This document shows, one piece after another, positions 6,986 through 8,512 of a stretch of DNA of 8,512 nt. Source of the stretch: an uncultured Lachnospiraceae bacterium (lineage in GTDB: Bacteria > Bacillota > Clostridia > Lachnospirales > Lachnospiraceae); NCBI GenBank assembly GCA_958426095.1, contig CATZYB010000113.1, forward strand, positions 1 through 8,512. The letters run 5' to 3'. The translations under genes and the position numbers were made by a program. The notes beneath the pieces are model-generated. The model ran no database searches, was not told where the DNA came from, and saw only the letters and a list, made by a program, of their open reading frames with translations. The stretch's first letter is position 1. Each line of letters starts with the position of its first letter.

Positions 6986-7014
6986 ATTATAGCGTAAGAA
7001 CCCGGGCGTGTCAA
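6986..7014 (-). promoter_or_regulatory. Consensus housekeeping promoter of greA-lysS
   Basis: On the minus strand TTGACA (7014-7009) and TATAAT (6991-6986) are separated by exactly 17 bp, a perfect match to the sigma-A/sigma-70 consensus at both boxes. The -35 box contains the dusB stop codon TGA (7013-7011). Transcription should start near 6979, giving a leader of about 40 nt, AT-rich and without obvious structure. It suggests strong constitutive expression of greA and lysS independent of the coaX-dusB transcript. Confidence 0.9.
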
Positions 7015-7985
7015 TATCCGCACTCCCGCATTCCCCGCTGTTTTTCCCGCTTTATATACTCTTCGAGCAATGCTTCAAGAGCCGCCATGCTCTCCACCTG
7101 ATTGACCATGCCCCGCAGCTTAGACGAGCCGGGATATCCGGTCGTATACCATGCCACATGCTTACGCATCTGTCGGATTCCCAGATACTCGCCGGAAAAT
7201 TCAATCTGCATCCGGGCATGACGCAGGATCATAGCAACAACCTCTTCCAATACCGGTTTTGGTTTTCCATAGAGGATTTGTCCGATCAGCCATGGATTTC
7301 CCTGAAGACCCCGGCCAATCATAATGCCATCGCAGCCGGTCTGTCGAAAAATGGCCTGAGCAGTCTCCGCTGAATCAATGTCCCCGTTTCCTATAACCGG
7401 AATCGATACGGCTTCCTTGACCTGACGGATAATATCCCAGTCTGCTTTTCCATGATAATACTGTTCCCGGGTCCGGCCATGGACCGTGACCATCGCCGCT
7501 CCGCTCTCCTGTGCGATATGGGCCATTTCCACCGCATTAACGCAAGTATCATCAAAACCTTTACGGATTTTCACCGTCACCGGCTTCTCCGTCGCCTTTG
7601 CCATGGTTTCAATAATCCTTCCGGCTAAAAGCGGCTGCTTCATTAACGCCGAACCCTCGCCGTTATTGACCACCTTCGGCACCGGACATCCCATATTGAT
7701 ATCAATAATATCAAAAGGCCTGTCCTCTATCTTCTTTACCATCTCTGCCATAAGCTCCGGTTCGGAGCCAAACAACTGTAAAGAAAAAGGCCGCTCCCGC
7801 TCATCGGTGAGCATCAAAGCTTCTGTATTTTTATTATTATAATAAATTGCCTTGGTGCTGACCATCTCGCTGCACACAAGGCCGACGCCCTGCTCCTTCA
7901 AAAGCAAGCGAAATGGCAGGTCTGTCACGCCTGCCATCGGTGCCGCTATTACATTATTTTCAAGTGTTACATTTCCTATTTTCAT
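7011..7985 (-). CDS. dusB: tRNA-dihydrouridine synthase B
   Basis: This FMN-dependent enzyme uses NADPH to reduce specific uridines in the tRNA D-loop to dihydrouridine. The 324 residues from the ATG at 7985 begin MKIGNVTLENNVIAAPMAGVTD-like, the usual DusB start. A TTG four codons further upstream is possible but less likely, because the ATG forms an ATGA overlap with the coaX stop. The TIM barrel carries PMAGVTDLPFR (16-26), the catalytic cysteine in INMGCPVPKV (Cys100), KIRKGFD (139-145), VHGRTREQ (168-175) for the FMN phosphate region, GNGDI (199-203) and DGIMIGRGLQGNPW (219-232). The C-terminal helical domain (about 245-324), with RKHVAWYTTGYPGS, recognises tRNA. The stop codon lies inside the greA promoter -35 box. 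The order coaX-dusB-greA-lysS is a known clostridial arrangement. The assignment to DusB over DusA or DusC follows from motif style and context. Confidence 0.96.
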   Translation of the reverse strand: MKIGNVTLENNVIAAPMAGVTDLPFRLLLKEQGVGLVCSEMVSTKAIYYNNKNTEALMLTDERERPFSLQLFGSEPELMAEMVKKIEDRPFDIIDINMGCPVPKVVNNGEGSALMKQPLLAGRIIETMAKATEKPVTVKIRKGFDDTCVNAVEMAHIAQESGAAMVTVHGRTREQYYHGKADWDIIRQVKEAVSIPVIGNGDIDSAETAQAIFRQTGCDGIMIGRGLQGNPWLIGQILYGKPKPVLEEVVAMILRHARMQIEFSGEYLGIRQMRKHVAWYTTGYPGSSKLRGMVNQVESMAALEALLEEYIKREKQRGMRECGY

Positions 7986-8512
7986 TTTCCTGTACAACGT
8001 TTGTGAATAATACGAAGTCCTTTCAATGTCAAAAGGCTATCGTAAACATCAATCGCTTCACATTCCTCCGCAATAATTCCGCCAAGTCCTCCGGTAGCGA
8101 TCACTTTGATATTCGGCAATCCGGCTTCTTCCTTCATTTTCTTTACAATATACTCGGCCTCGCCAATGCTGCCATAGAACAATCCGGCCTGAATATTGGA
8201 AATAATCTCCTTAGCTAAAATAGATTTCGGTTTTTTAATCTCAACGTCCGGAAGTTTTGCCGTCCGGTTGCTCAATGCATCGGCGCTCATCTGAATACCC
8301 GGCGCAATAACGACTGCATCCAGACTGCCGTCTTCGAGGATCAGCTCGAAAGTCGTCGCAGAACCATAATCAATAACAATTGCCGGACCACCGTAGATCT
8401 CCTTAACGGCCGCTGCGTCAACGATCAGGTCAGCTCCGGCTTCTTTTGGATTCTCTGCATTGATCCGAACGCCGGTCTTCAATCCCGGACCAACAACGAT
8501 CGGTTCCGCACA
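7982..8512 (-). CDS. coaX: Type III pantothenate kinase, C-terminal part (cut by window edge)
   Basis: It phosphorylates pantothenate with ATP, the first step of coenzyme A synthesis. Only 176 residues are visible. The start and the N-terminal phosphate-binding DxGN motif lie beyond 8512, and the frame stays open to the edge (CAEPIVVGPG). A TTG at 8482 is internal and not the start. Visible hallmarks are GPGLKTG (8-14), GADLIVDA (26-33, with the catalytic-base Asp), DYGSATT (48-54), APGIQMSADAL followed by TAKLP, IQAGLFYGSIGEAE (107-120), VIATGGLGG (137-145) and the LLTLKGL end. Type III kinases usually show GADR and DFGTATT. The Leu in place of Arg and the Ser in place of Thr are substitutions worth noting. 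The protein ends in TGA overlapping the dusB ATG (ATGA, 7985-7982), so the two are likely co-translated. Confidence 0.93.
   Translation of the reverse strand, partial: CAEPIVVGPGLKTGVRINAENPKEAGADLIVDAAAVKEIYGGPAIVIDYGSATTFELILEDGSLDAVVIAPGIQMSADALSNRTAKLPDVEIKKPKSILAKEIISNIQAGLFYGSIGEAEYIVKKMKEEAGLPNIKVIATGGLGGIIAEECEAIDVYDSLLTLKGLRIIHKRCTGK

Noticed and set aside
1..8512. CRISPR array, transposon, phage or defence genes
   Set aside because: No spaced direct repeats, terminal inverted repeats, transposase or nuclease motifs were found. The only direct repeats are coding and in frame.

Overview
The window is a low-to-mid GC Firmicutes chromosome segment in which every recognisable gene lies on the minus strand, so transcription runs from high to low coordinates. 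The most likely source is a gut-type clostridial lineage such as Lachnospiraceae. This rests on three things: the clostridial order coaX-dusB-greA-lysS, a lysyl-tRNA synthetase with an added C-terminal tRNA-binding domain, and a surface protein ending in an SPKTG-type sortase signal. The assignment is inference from family knowledge; no search was run.

From 8512 down to 4509 lies a housekeeping block. It starts with the 3' part of coaX (type III pantothenate kinase, first step of CoA synthesis), which overlaps dusB (tRNA-dihydrouridine synthase) by the four bases ATGA. dusB is followed by greA (transcript cleavage factor) and lysS. A consensus promoter, TTGACA-N17-TATAAT, sits at the dusB/greA junction, and its -35 hexamer contains the dusB stop codon. 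greA and lysS are tightly coupled: the gap is 14 bp and the lysS Shine-Dalgarno sequence starts inside the greA stop codon. Both begin with GTG. A strong strand-specific terminator follows lysS (4424-4463).

From 4423 to 3211 is a single-gene unit: ddh (meso-diaminopimelate dehydrogenase), with its own promoter (TTGCAT-N17-TATAAT) and a nested-hairpin terminator. It makes meso-DAP, the lysine precursor and peptidoglycan crosslinker.

From 3132 to 16 is one long gene for a secreted, wall-anchored, multi-domain surface protein. It has a signal peptide, a Ser/Thr/Asp/Glu-rich stalk, a helical segment, beta-rich Ig/MBG-like and Listeria-Bacteroides-repeat-like modules, a 4 x 12-residue tandem repeat, SPKTG, a membrane helix and a basic tail. 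An in-frame amber TAG at 1198-1200 splits it, with no other lesion. As written, the product would be secreted without its anchor. The TAG may be a recent nonsense mutation, a sequence error, or a readthrough/suppression site. This split adhesin-like gene is the most unusual element in the window. I found no CRISPR array, RNA gene, insertion sequence or defence system.
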